Part shown: positions 7,914-14,825 of the stretch, piece by piece | How positions within the stretch are numbered: the stretch's first letter is position 1 | Layout: each line of letters opens with the position of its first letter | Origin: JBMCWH01 sp048621635 | GTDB lineage: Bacteria; Patescibacteriota; WWE3; JAUXAW01; JAYEID01 | Assembly: GCA_048621635.1 (NCBI GenBank) | Contig: JBMCWH010000005.1 | Span: forward strand, 1-31,337 | Length of the DNA stretch: 31,337 nucleotides | Reading direction: 5' to 3' | Made by a program: the position numbers and the translations under genes | Notes under the pieces: model-generated | The model's input: the letters and a program-made list of their open reading frames with translations, nothing else | Told to the model about the DNA's origin: nothing | Databases searched by the model: none

Positions 7914-8510
7914 TTAACGCGAATAAAATTCCATAACTAAAGAATCGTCAATATCAAAACCTATCTCATCCCTAGTAGGATACCGCTCTATAACAAATCC
8001 GTCCTCTTGAAAAGAAATCCAATCCGGGAGCTGATCCAATTGTTTTTCTTCTAATCTAGCAAGAGACGGATCAGCAGTAATTATATCATCAGTCTCAACC
8101 AAATACGAAGGAGTACTTACAACAGTTCCGTTGACCAAAATTTTACCATGAATCACTAACTGGCGAGCATGCGCACGAGAACTCCCTAGACCAATCCTAT
8201 AAACAAGATTGTCCAACCGGCGCTCTAAAACTTGCAGCAAAGCCAAACCCTCATCCTCTGCGTCAGCAACAGAATCAAAATAACGCCTAAATTGCTCTTC
8301 TCGAATATCATAAATCCTTTTCACCTTTTGCTTTTCCCTTAACTGCTGTTTATATTCACTTGGACGCCGATAAGAATCGCCATGCTGACCGGGAGCTTCT
8401 TGCTTCCTAAACAAAGCACACTTTTCTGTATAACAGCGTTCCCCTTTAAGGAACAGTTTAACCCCTTCACGTCGGCATAATCTACATTTTGGTCCCGTAT
8501 ATCGAGCCAT
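7914..8510 (-). CDS. rpsD: Ribosomal protein S4 (uS4), zinc-binding type
   Basis: A primary 16S rRNA binder that starts assembly of the 30S body. It has MARYTGPKCRLCRREG at the N-terminus with four cysteines (two CxxC-like pairs, about residues 9, 12, 26 and 31), which is the zinc-binding form. The S4 RNA-binding domain is at about 88-150 (RLDNLVYRIGLGSSRAHARQ). Start ATG 8510 gives 198 residues; a longer frame to 8546 adds only non-homologous sequence. It starts 6 bases after rpsK ends. Confidence 0.98.
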   Translation of the reverse strand: MARYTGPKCRLCRREGVKLFLKGERCYTEKCALFRKQEAPGQHGDSYRRPSEYKQQLREKQKVKRIYDIREEQFRRYFDSVADAEDEGLALLQVLERRLDNLVYRIGLGSSRAHARQLVIHGKILVNGTVVSTPSYLVETDDIITADPSLARLEEKQLDQLPDWISFQEDGFVIERYPTRDEIGFDIDDSLVMEFYSR

Positions 8511-8515
8511 AGTAA

Positions 8516-8905
8516 TTATTGTTTCCTTTCTTTGGGCGGGCGACAACCATTATGAGGAATAGGAGTAATATCTTTAATAGATAAGACATCCAAACCAGCA
8601 TTTTGCAAGGATTTTATAGCTATATTACGCCCAATACCAGGGCCTTTTACCTTTACATGAACTTTGCGCACACCTTTCTCCTGTGCTTCTTGAGCGACCT
8701 CAGTAGCTGCCTTAGAAGCAGCAAAAGGGGTAGATTTCCGAGTACCAGAAAAGCCTACGGTTCCAGAACTCCCTCCACAAACCTTGTCCCCAGCCATGTC
8801 AGTAATAGTTATCAAGGTGTTGTTAAAGGTAGAAGTAATATGGGCTTCCCCTTCCTCAGAAAATTTTCTTTTTGATTTTCTTTGCTTCTTTTTTCTTTCT
8901 GCCAT
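8516..8905 (-). CDS. rpsK: Ribosomal protein S11 (uS11)
   Basis: A platform protein of the 30S subunit near the mRNA exit. Signatures are HITSTFNNTLITITD near residue 22 and the C-terminal IKDITPIPHNGCRPPKERK. Length 129 is normal. It is tightly spaced between rpsM (5 bases) and rpsD in the alpha operon. Confidence 0.98.
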   Translation of the reverse strand: MAERKKKQRKSKRKFSEEGEAHITSTFNNTLITITDMAGDKVCGGSSGTVGFSGTRKSTPFAASKAATEVAQEAQEKGVRKVHVKVKGPGIGRNIAIKSLQNAGLDVLSIKDITPIPHNGCRPPKERKQ

Positions 8906-8910
8906 TTTAA

Positions 8911-9270
8911 TTAAGAACCAAGACGATTATCTCGCCTCCCTTTTCTAGTGCGCGAATTGGTCTTTGTCCTTTGCCCACGCACAGGCAAGCCAGACTCATG
9001 TCTCTTCCCTCGATAACAACCAATTTCTTTTAAGCGTTGGATATTTTGACGTACTTTCCGATCTAAAGCCCCCTCCACATCATAATTCTCAACCAAATTT
9101 TGAATAGAAGAAATTTCTTTTGCTGACAAATCCTCAACCCGCTGATCCTTATCTATACCAGCTTCAGACAAAATATTCTGAGAACGTGAACGACCAATAC
9201 CTTTGACGTAGGTAAGGGCAATCTCAACTCTTTTGTTGTCGGGAATTTCTACACCTGCAATTCTCGCCAT
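8911..9270 (-). CDS. rpsM: Ribosomal protein S13 (uS13)
   Basis: A head protein of the 30S subunit that contacts the P-site tRNA and the intersubunit bridge. MARIAGVEIPDNKRVEIALT at the N-terminus and RGQRTKTNSRTRKG near the C-terminus are diagnostic. The start is ATG 9270 (119 residues). An in-frame upstream extension to 9387 has no family similarity and spans the intergenic region after rpmJ. Confidence 0.98.
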   Translation of the reverse strand: MARIAGVEIPDNKRVEIALTYVKGIGRSRSQNILSEAGIDKDQRVEDLSAKEISSIQNLVENYDVEGALDRKVRQNIQRLKEIGCYRGKRHESGLPVRGQRTKTNSRTRKGRRDNRLGS

Positions 9271-9423
9271 TTTAATAGTGATCGGATTTGCACAGATTTC
9301 TACCGTCCGCGAAAATCCTTGCAATATAACAGAAATAAACACAAACCTATACACAAAAAAAATAACCCCAGCACAATGAATTAACACGGATAAAAATCCG
9401 CGGAAATTCTAACACCGTAGGTG

Positions 9424-9537
9424 TCAGCCTTGACGCTGCTTATGTTTAGGATTCTCACACACTACTCTAACCACACCACCACGGCGGACTATTTTGCATT
9501 TATCACAAATTTTTTTAACACTCGATCTTACTTTCAT
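9424..9537 (-). CDS. rpmJ: Ribosomal protein L36 (bL36)
   Basis: The smallest large-subunit protein, 37 residues, translating as MKVRSSVKKICDKCKIVRRG and ending in CENPKHKQRQG. The C-C-C-H zinc-binding set (CDKC, then C and H in CENPKH) is complete. It ends in TGA, evidence that TGA is a stop in this genome. It lies in its normal place between infA and rpsM. Confidence 0.98.
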   Translation of the reverse strand: MKVRSSVKKICDKCKIVRRGGVVRVVCENPKHKQRQG

Positions 9538-9677
9538 TCTAAACACGGACTAACACAGATAAAATATCTGCTAATATTCAATAAATAGCTTTCACAAAAC
9601 GGAATAAGCTTACACATCTTTCCAAATTCAAAATGGATTTACACCGATCTTTTATAAATTCGCGCTAATCATCTTTT

Positions 9678-9896
9678 TCATTTATATCGGTAAACAATTC
9701 TTCCCCGTGTCTTATCGTGTCTACTCATCTCCACGTCCACTCTATCCCCGGGAAGAATATTAATCTTGTAGCGGCGCATCTTCCCCGACGTATGAGCTAG
9801 AACTTCCTCTCCGCTATCCAATTTTACCTTAAAAGTAGCATTCGGAAGAGCTTGAATAACTTCGCCTTGTTCTTCGATAGGTTCTTGTTTAGCCAT
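9678..9896 (-). CDS. infA: Translation initiation factor IF-1
   Basis: It binds the 30S A site during initiation. A single OB-fold protein of 72 residues, with the signatures GEVIQALPNATFKVKL, VLAHTSGKMRRYKI and ILPGDRVDVEMS. It sits between map and rpmJ as in most bacteria. The 140 bases between its end and rpmJ hold only AT-rich repeats. Confidence 0.97.
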   Translation of the reverse strand: MAKQEPIEEQGEVIQALPNATFKVKLDSGEEVLAHTSGKMRRYKINILPGDRVDVEMSRHDKTRGRIVYRYK

Positions 9897-9962
9897 AAAC
9901 CAAGGACAAGTATACCACCTCTAACCTATAGGGTCAACATCTAACAAAGTCCGTACCTATAA

Positions 9963-10754
9963 CTAAAAAGCGGTTAAAATACGCGGGCCAGAATTAGTAA
10001 CTGCGATAGTATTTTCGAAGATGGCAGAAAGAGAGCCGTCTCGCATACAAATTGTCCAACCGTCCTTCCTGTTCGTAATTATAGCAGATTCTCCCTGCGC
10101 GTAGAGAACTTCTATAGCTAAAGTCATACCCGGCCGCAACTGTGGACCTGTGCCTTGCAAACCAAAGCAAGGTATTTGCGGATCCTCGTGCAACTCTTCT
10201 CCCACTCCATGCCCAACCAAATCCCGCACAACATTATAACCCTCACTTTCAATAACACGTTGAATAGTAGCAGAAACATCCCCGACATGGTTACCTGCTA
10301 CACATTTCTGAGTCGCCCCCTTCAACGCTTTTTGCCCTGTTTCTAAAAAATGTTTTTTGTCGTCCGCAGCGCCCTGGTCCACTTCGGACTGATCACCGAT
10401 CGCTGTTTGCTGACCGCTAATTGTTGTCCAGGCAGCATCCGTGTGAAAACCTTTGTAAAACGTACCCAAATCTACACTTACCAAATCGCCTTCTTGCAAA
10501 GTAATTTCCCTCGAAGGAATACCATGCACTAGACCCTCATTTACATTAATGCAAGTAGCATAAGAATAGCCTTCAACGCGTTTAAACCCTGGTTCTCCAC
10601 CTTGTTCCCTTATCCTACGTTCCGCTAGTTCTTCCAACTCCCAAGTACTAACTCCCGGCTGAGCCTGCTCCAAAAGCTCGGCACGAACCTGAGCAGTAAT
10701 CTTACCACCCTCGACCATAATATCCAATTCTTCCTGTGATTTAATCTTAATCAT
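9963..10754 (-). CDS. map: Methionine aminopeptidase, type I
   Basis: It removes the initiator methionine from new proteins. The five metal ligands are present: D95 (VSVDLG), D106 (FHTDAAW), H182 (GHGVG), E215 (AIEV) and E247 (FENT). The substrate-contacting H77 (GLVHG) is also present. Length 263 exceeds the usual 248-255 because of a polar insertion of about 15-18 residues around 114-132 (SGQQTAIGDQSEVDQGAADD), in a surface loop after the second metal ligand. The insertion's DNA resembles the local CCGCTG/GACCGCT-type intergenic repeats. The gene is separated from adk, its usual neighbour, by the accessory island. Confidence 0.97.
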   Translation of the reverse strand: MIKIKSQEELDIMVEGGKITAQVRAELLEQAQPGVSTWELEELAERRIREQGGEPGFKRVEGYSYATCINVNEGLVHGIPSREITLQEGDLVSVDLGTFYKGFHTDAAWTTISGQQTAIGDQSEVDQGAADDKKHFLETGQKALKGATQKCVAGNHVGDVSATIQRVIESEGYNVVRDLVGHGVGEELHEDPQIPCFGLQGTGPQLRPGMTLAIEVLYAQGESAIITNRKDGWTICMRDGSLSAIFENTIAVTNSGPRILTAF

Positions 10755-10929
10755 TTAACCCCAAAAGGTATAAACTTACTAACGTACAAAACAAAAGAGC
10801 TCAACGAAAAGCATTCTAGCACCAAACAAAGCTTACAACAACCTTAAAATAACAACACCTTAACAGAACAGTTCGTTTACCATCAAAAAGCTAAAGAAAC
10901 GTCAGGAAGGAGGAATTAAAAAAAAAGAT
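10755..10929. other. Gap between map and the DUF6580 gene
   Basis: No gene is seen in these 175 bases. A possible weak promoter for map (TTGTTT, 16 bases, TATACC on the minus strand, about 10764-10791) can be read. A strong plus-strand purine run GGAAGGAGG at about 10905 precedes no reading frame. Confidence 0.3.
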
Positions 10930-11484
10930 TCAAAAAGATATAAGGAAATTTTTTAACCTAGTAGCTAACTTCTCAAGCAACATATTAACTAGTAAATAGG
11001 TACCAAAAAAAAGAGCTGTAAAAAATAAATTCCCAGCCAAAGTATTCTTAAAAAAAGGAATAGCAGCTAAATAACAGCTAACCAAACCAACAAAATCCCT
11101 AGAATACCAAGGAGTAAAAGCCCAAACAGCAAAGTTAGTGAACAAGAAGAAAAATACAGCAGAAAGCACTGCGCCAGTAGCTACTTTGTACCATTTAACA
11201 TCCTGTCTTAACCAAATTCCCAAAACCGCGGTGAGCAAGAAGCTGCCGTATACTGCTCCCATCACTGGTAGGCGGTAACCACCTAGGAAAATATCAGAGA
11301 TAAACATTGCTACCACAGGCAAAACAAAAGATATACCCAAGGATAAGTAAACACCCGCAAACAGGGCAATCGCACCTACAGGGGTAAAATTAGGAGGATG
11401 CGGCAAAAGCCTAAAAACTACACCGATCAAAACAAGAAGAAATGCTACAGCAAATTTTATAACGTCCTCTCTATTAAAAATCAT
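10930..11484 (-). CDS. DUF6580-like multi-pass membrane protein, putative (cobalamin?) transporter component
   Basis: A 184-residue, very hydrophobic protein with about six membrane helices (roughly 9-27, 32-50, 52-68, 72-93, 99-123 and 150-172). The segment LPHPPNFTPVGAIALFAG followed by FISDIFLGGYRLP matches my recollection of the DUF6580 family of putative transport proteins, which resemble ECF-transporter substrate-binding (S) components. It follows the DUF4430 gene by 24 bases, and both lie downstream of a cobalamin riboswitch, so a corrinoid is the inferred substrate. No ECF ATPase or T component is in the window; these would have to be shared from elsewhere. Alternative: a permease for another substrate. 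Confidence 0.75.
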   Translation of the reverse strand: MIFNREDVIKFAVAFLLVLIGVVFRLLPHPPNFTPVGAIALFAGVYLSLGISFVLPVVAMFISDIFLGGYRLPVMGAVYGSFLLTAVLGIWLRQDVKWYKVATGAVLSAVFFFLFTNFAVWAFTPWYSRDFVGLVSCYLAAIPFFKNTLAGNLFFTALFFGTYLLVNMLLEKLATRLKNFLISF

Positions 11485-11508
11485 ACTAATCTTCTAAAGT
11501 TTCTAAAA

Positions 11509-11958
11509 TCACCAATCAACTTCTTCAAACCGCCATTTTATAACCTGGTCAGGCTGAACAACATAATCACTTGCCCCAGAATCACCCTTTTCCCCATCTA
11601 CATAGTAAATCCAGTACTTTCCCTCTTCTGCATTGTTCTCAAGACCAGAAATACTAGTCACCAAGACTCCAGTATTATACTCCTCATACTCGAAATCGAG
11701 ATCCGCCCTGTTCATCAAGGCCAAAACAGTATCCTCCTTCTCTAAGGAAACTTCAATCTCTTGCAACACTTCATCCCCATCAGCGATGACCAAAGTAGCG
11801 GTCTCCTTCTCCTCTTCTCTAAGAATATTTTCCTCTTCTACCTGAGGAAGTTCCGGTGCTCTTAACCCCTGCAATCTGGATATTCCCCAACTCCCAATAA
11901 CTAACAGAGCAACAAAAACCACTCCAATATATATTTTTAGTTTCTTTCGAGTATTCAT
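11509..11958 (-). CDS. Membrane-anchored DUF4430 (transcobalamin C-terminal-like) protein
   Basis: A 149-residue protein with an N-terminal membrane helix (about 8-27, no lipobox cysteine), an acidic linker (about 38-52) and a DUF4430 domain (about 54-147). The C-terminal pattern SISGLENNAEEGKYWIYYVD, then the D-YVVQPDQVIKWRFE end, is the family hallmark. DUF4430 is homologous to the C-terminal domain of cobalamin carriers such as intrinsic factor and transcobalamin, so capture of a corrinoid at the cell surface is a reasonable inference, supported by the riboswitch just upstream. The start is ATG 11958; the longer frame to 12012 would run through the terminator hairpin and is rejected. Confidence 0.85.
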   Translation of the reverse strand: MNTRKKLKIYIGVVFVALLVIGSWGISRLQGLRAPELPQVEEENILREEEKETATLVIADGDEVLQEIEVSLEKEDTVLALMNRADLDFEYEEYNTGVLVTSISGLENNAEEGKYWIYYVDGEKGDSGASDYVVQPDQVIKWRFEEVDW

Positions 11959-11971
11959 CGTAAATTCTTTT

Positions 11972-12005
11972 CCAAAAAAAACAAAATCCCGCTTCGAGCG
12001 GGATC
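11972..12005 (-). terminator. Intrinsic terminator of the cobalamin riboswitch
   Basis: Minus strand: an 8-bp stem ATCCCGCT/AGCGGGAT with a 3-base loop (11986-12004), then a T-rich run (TTTTGTTTTTTTT), ending about 14 bases before the DUF4430 ATG. The loop and the loop side of the stem contain GCTCGAAG (11992-11999), which is exactly complementary to CTTCGAGC at 12033-12040. That pairing would break the terminator, giving a clean antiterminator/terminator switch. Confidence 0.9.
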
Positions 12006-12056
12006 TAGACAAAAAAACCGATTAGCACCTTTGCTCGAAGGATAATAAATCAAAAC

Positions 12057-12145
12057 TATTATGGCATTCTGGCTTTACAGTTGCGGCACAGCCCTGGAAT
12101 TTACCTCTTAAAAACTAAGGTAGCACCAGTGTTTCCCAACAAATT
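12057..12145 (-). promoter_or_regulatory. Cobalamin riboswitch (aptamer)
   Basis: Read on the minus strand, conserved blocks appear in order: ACTGGTGC (12123-12130), TTAAGAGGTAAA (about 12100-12111), CCAGGGCTGTGCCGCAACTG (about 12077-12096), then TGTAA and a B12-box-like GCCAGAATGCC (12063-12073). The CCGCAACTGTAA core (12075-12086) is essentially invariant in cobalamin riboswitches. The usual GGTG..AA..CC arm between the GGGAA-like block and CCAG is missing or very short, so this is a compact variant. It leads into a terminator just ahead of the DUF4430 gene. Confidence 0.88.
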
Positions 12146-12162
12146 TTTACAAGTGCAATTTC

Positions 12163-12191
12163 ACGGTACTACTTAAGAAAATCCTTGTCAA
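12163..12191 (-). promoter_or_regulatory. Candidate promoter of the riboswitch operon
   Basis: Minus strand: consensus -35 TTGACA (12186-12191), 17-base spacer, weak -10 TACCGT (12163-12168) that keeps the key T1, A2 and T6 positions. It lies between the upstream gene's terminator and the aptamer, the right place to start the riboswitch transcript. Confidence 0.45.
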
Positions 12192-12200
12192 GAACCAAGC

Positions 12201-12230
12201 AAAAAAACAAAGGAAAAGATTATCTTTCCT
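12201..12230 (-). terminator. Intrinsic terminator after the surface-protein pair
   Basis: Minus strand: a stem of AGGAAAGA against TCTTTTCCT with one bulged base (12211-12230), followed by TTGTTTTTTT. The hairpin overlaps the stop codon of the DUF916-like gene. It separates that transcript from the riboswitch operon. Confidence 0.65.
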
Positions 12231-13140
12231 CAACTCTCTTCCTAACCTTGGAGATAATAACTACACAAACTACCACTCCCACCAAGATTAGAAAAGCCTT
12301 GTAAGGAAAAGCCCAAAAAGTTATTTCTGCGGTATCAACACGTTCTTCCCCTTCCTTTCCATAATAAACTGTTGCCTTAGCTGTGTACTTACCTACCAAA
12401 AGAATCCTTTTCCACACTGTTTCCAGCCTACGTATCTTCTGAGGGAAAACTCGTTGCTCCTTAATTTCCACTTCTCCAACCTTACCTCCTAACAAATCAA
12501 AAATTTCAATAGTACCGTGAGGAGAATAATGCACAGTACCATCATTAGCAAAGCGGAGAGAAAAATTTACAGGTCCGGTGTTAAGAAAAGGCACAGGTTG
12601 GAATTCAATAATCCTTCCTGCCCACGATATATCTCCCGGTGTCGTACCTAACAAAGCTAGACCTACCCCACCAGTATTTCTAACCATAACACCCTCCGGA
12701 AGCTCTTCTTCTGTTTCCGGCTTAGCTAAAGCAAGTAAAATACCGTAGTGTCCCCCAGCCTCGGCATCAAGCGGTGTGTCAATTTGGACAGTAACACCTT
12801 GAGCCTCTTGTGGTTCCAAGGTAACTACCTTAGGATTAACTTCTGCCCAAGTAGAAAGTGAAAATCTCTCGTGAGGGACATTAAAGAAACCGTAAGTGCC
12901 TGTTTCATCCGCTACTGTCAAGTCCCTAATCACTAACTCAATCCTTTGTCGCTGACGGACAGATGGGTTAAAGATCACAATCTCCGAAGTACTGTAAGCC
13001 TTTCCCGGTACTGTCTCAAATTCTAGAAGAGTAGGAGTAATCTGGACCGTACTTTCCGCAGCAAAGCAGGGTGAAGAAAACAAAAGGGAAGAAAAAAGCC
13101 CCGCAGCTATTAGCAAAACAAAAAAAAATCTTCTCATCAT
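12220..13140 (-). CDS. DUF916-like (WxL-interacting) surface protein with C-terminal membrane anchor
   Basis: A 306-residue secreted protein. It has a signal peptide (about 1-28, cut near CFAA-ES), a first beta-sandwich (about 30-155) with the pattern ITPTLLEFETVPGKAYSTSE, IVIFNPS and EAGGHYGILLALA, a second beta-sandwich (about 165-270), a membrane helix (about 276-297) and a basic tail KVRKRVEER. This arrangement matches the DUF916/DUF3324 WxL-interacting proteins of Gram-positive bacteria, which hold WxL proteins at the cell wall. Its upstream neighbour resembles a WxL-type protein, supporting a two-gene surface unit. The family call rests on pattern memory. The exact ligand is unknown. 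The gene is followed by a terminator. Confidence 0.75.
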   Translation of the reverse strand: MMRRFFFVLLIAAGLFSSLLFSSPCFAAESTVQITPTLLEFETVPGKAYSTSEIVIFNPSVRQRQRIELVIRDLTVADETGTYGFFNVPHERFSLSTWAEVNPKVVTLEPQEAQGVTVQIDTPLDAEAGGHYGILLALAKPETEEELPEGVMVRNTGGVGLALLGTTPGDISWAGRIIEFQPVPFLNTGPVNFSLRFANDGTVHYSPHGTIEIFDLLGGKVGEVEIKEQRVFPQKIRRLETVWKRILLVGKYTAKATVYYGKEGEERVDTAEITFWAFPYKAFLILVGVVVCVVIISKVRKRVEER

Positions 13141-13201
13141 TGATTGTAATTTTACCTTTTGAAGGACAGCTAGGTCAAGGAAGGAAATAACCGCAGAATA
13201 T

Positions 13202-13849
13202 TTAATCGTTGGTCACGGCATACCAATCTACATGGTTAACATAAGTTCCCGATTTCTGAGAAGCAGTAACGTCTAATCTATAAAACACAGTAGTGGTAGT
13301 ATTTTCGTCAGAATAAGTAGACCAATTGTTAACCTCCACACCGGAACCGGACGTAAAAGAAGAATAATTACAATCTACACTACCAGCATCTGCGTTCCAA
13401 AGAGACTCTGCCGATGTTCCGGAAAGAGAAAAAGCTAACCCGGTGGTATCTTCATTATAAGGATGAGGGTCTTCTTCGCCACCCATATTCTCTTCCGTAA
13501 TAAAATCCCCATCATCTGTATGCTCCAACTGCTTATCTTGCCCGGCATAAAGTTTATAACCATCTTGAGAATTGGTGTTCACTATCACTTCGTTCTCATC
13601 ATAAGCATCAGTTCCAGCGGTAGCAACCGTTAAGTTAATAGTGTCGTCCGAAAGATAAATATTGATAGCAGGATTAATAGTAGCATTAACTTGAACCGTG
13701 GTAGTACTAGAAGTAGTGGCAGCTTCCGCAAAGCTGGAATTACTACCGGCGTAAACAGAATAACTTACTAAGGCAACAAACACACCCCAGGTAAAAACTT
13801 GGGCTATTTTCCGAGAATTTCCATCTCCTTGTTTTCGTTTAAATATCAT
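13202..13849 (-). CDS. Secreted beta-rich surface protein, WxL-like
   Basis: A 215-residue protein with a basic N-terminus, a signal or anchor helix (about 20-38, ending near SFAEA) and an acidic, Thr/Ser/Asn-rich beta-type region with a single cysteine. The end ASQKSGTYVNHVDWYAVTN resembles the last strand of WxL domains (GTY...TW.L). The partner gene 61 bases downstream is the DUF916-like anchor, which fits a WxL/WxLIP pair. I chose ATG 13849: a TTG-initiated extension to 13876 would begin at or before the predicted transcript start. Expression is probably high given the duplicated promoter. Alternative: a pilin-like or other CPR surface-layer component. Confidence 0.65.
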   Translation of the reverse strand: MIFKRKQGDGNSRKIAQVFTWGVFVALVSYSVYAGSNSSFAEAATTSSTTTVQVNATINPAINIYLSDDTINLTVATAGTDAYDENEVIVNTNSQDGYKLYAGQDKQLEHTDDGDFITEENMGGEEDPHPYNEDTTGLAFSLSGTSAESLWNADAGSVDCNYSSFTSGSGVEVNNWSTYSDENTTTTVFYRLDVTASQKSGTYVNHVDWYAVTND

Positions 13850-13881
13850 GGGCAGGCAGAGACCTTTCAAATACAAATATA

Positions 13882-13937
13882 AGATTACTATTTTTCCTAA
13901 CTGGTGTCAAGATACTATTTTTCCTAACTGGTGTCAA
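13882..13937 (-). promoter_or_regulatory. Tandemly duplicated promoter for the surface-protein pair
   Basis: Two promoters lie exactly one repeat unit apart on the minus strand. The distal one is TTGACA (13932-13937), 17 bases, TATCTT (13909-13914). The proximal one is TTGACA (13905-13910), 17 bases, TAATCT (13882-13887). The proximal start would give a leader of about 26 bases before ATG 13849. Confidence 0.8.
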
Positions 13938-13940
13938 GAT
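13887..13940. repeat. Perfect 27-bp tandem direct repeat (two units)
   Basis: Units 13887-13913 and 13914-13940 are identical base for base. Each contains a full -35 element and spacer, and each contributes to a -10, so the repeat duplicates a whole promoter. Confidence 0.97.
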
Positions 13941-13973
13941 AAAAAGCAACAACCTCTCCCAACTCTCAACAAA

Positions 13974-14501
13974 CTACTCAGCCAAAGAAGAAATCTCTTC
14001 CGCAATAGCTTCAATAGATCTTTCTCCGTCCACATCTTCCAAAATTCCTTCCTTTCGATAAAAATCTAAAATGGGCTCTGTTTTCTTATGATAATCGGCC
14101 AATCTCTTCCGAATCAGTTGTTCCGTATCATCCTCCCGACCCCTTTTTCTCAACCTACGAACACACTCTTGCTCAGAAACATCCAAATAAAAAACTTTAT
14201 CTACATCAAAAGGGGCGTGTTCTGCCTGCCAACGGTTACGGGGATAGCCATCAAGTACAAATCCGGCTTGATAACGAGGTTTAGACAACTCTTCCCTAAG
14301 AACTTGTACAGTATCATTGTCAGAAACAAACTCTCCTTTCCGTAACTTTTCTTGCACACGCCGAGCTAGATCCGAATTCTCTGTTCTAAGATTTCTAAAA
14401 ATATCACCAGTAGAAATATAAGGGAGTTTTTTCTTCTTCGCCAAAATCTTAGCTTGGGTAGATTTACCAGAACCTTGGGGACCGATAAAAATCAAATTCA
14501 T
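13974..14501 (-). CDS. adk: Adenylate kinase, short-LID form
   Basis: It interconverts ATP + AMP and 2 ADP. The P-loop GPQGSGKST is at residues 7-15, the AMP-binding STGDIFRNL near 30, DGYPRN near 84, and the lid arginines in RKRGREDD near 118-125. Length is 175: the LID is of the short kind without the zinc-finger insert of longer (about 215) enzymes. Its ATG overlaps the stop of the YbaB-like gene by 4 bases, so translation is coupled. After adk the usual next gene, map, is displaced by the accessory island. Confidence 0.96.
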   Translation of the reverse strand: MNLIFIGPQGSGKSTQAKILAKKKKLPYISTGDIFRNLRTENSDLARRVQEKLRKGEFVSDNDTVQVLREELSKPRYQAGFVLDGYPRNRWQAEHAPFDVDKVFYLDVSEQECVRRLRKRGREDDTEQLIRKRLADYHKKTEPILDFYRKEGILEDVDGERSIEAIAEEISSLAE

Positions 14502-14773
14502 AACATATCAGGAAGAGATCCGCGCATTTGCTTAGCCATTTTTTTCTTTATCTTCTTGGCTGCTTTGCTAAAAGCTTTCTCAACATCTTTGCGCCTTTCA
14601 TCCCCTTCCCATACTTCCTGCACTTCAAAATCGCCATTAAGAACTAGGCGAATATCCCCCACTTCTTCCTCCACCTCTATCTTCTTCATCCGGTCCGCCT
14701 GCTTCTTTAGTTCCCACATCTTTCCTGCCTTTGAACCCTTTGCTTTATTTTTAACTTGATCTATTATTGACAT
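14498..14773 (-). CDS. YbaB/EbfC-like nucleoid-associated protein
   Basis: A 91-residue charged protein with helix-strand-helix character: a helical, Lys-rich N-terminus (KMWELKKQADRMKKIEVEEE), a short beta region (DIRLVLNGDFEVQEVWEG) that matches the GLVKVTVNG..EV..V core of YbaB/EbfC proteins, and a C-terminal amphipathic helix (AFSKAAKKIKKKMAKQM). These dimeric DNA-binding proteins coat the nucleoid. The glycine-rich stretch usual before the strand is missing, so the call is by shape plus the core motif. It lies between secY and adk, overlapping adk by 4 bases, an unusual location for this family. Confidence 0.7.
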   Translation of the reverse strand: MSIIDQVKNKAKGSKAGKMWELKKQADRMKKIEVEEEVGDIRLVLNGDFEVQEVWEGDERRKDVEKAFSKAAKKIKKKMAKQMRGSLPDML

Positions 14774-14825
14774 GATAGTTAGAACAAACGCTAATAAACG
14801 CGAAAATCATTTGCAATAATTCGTA

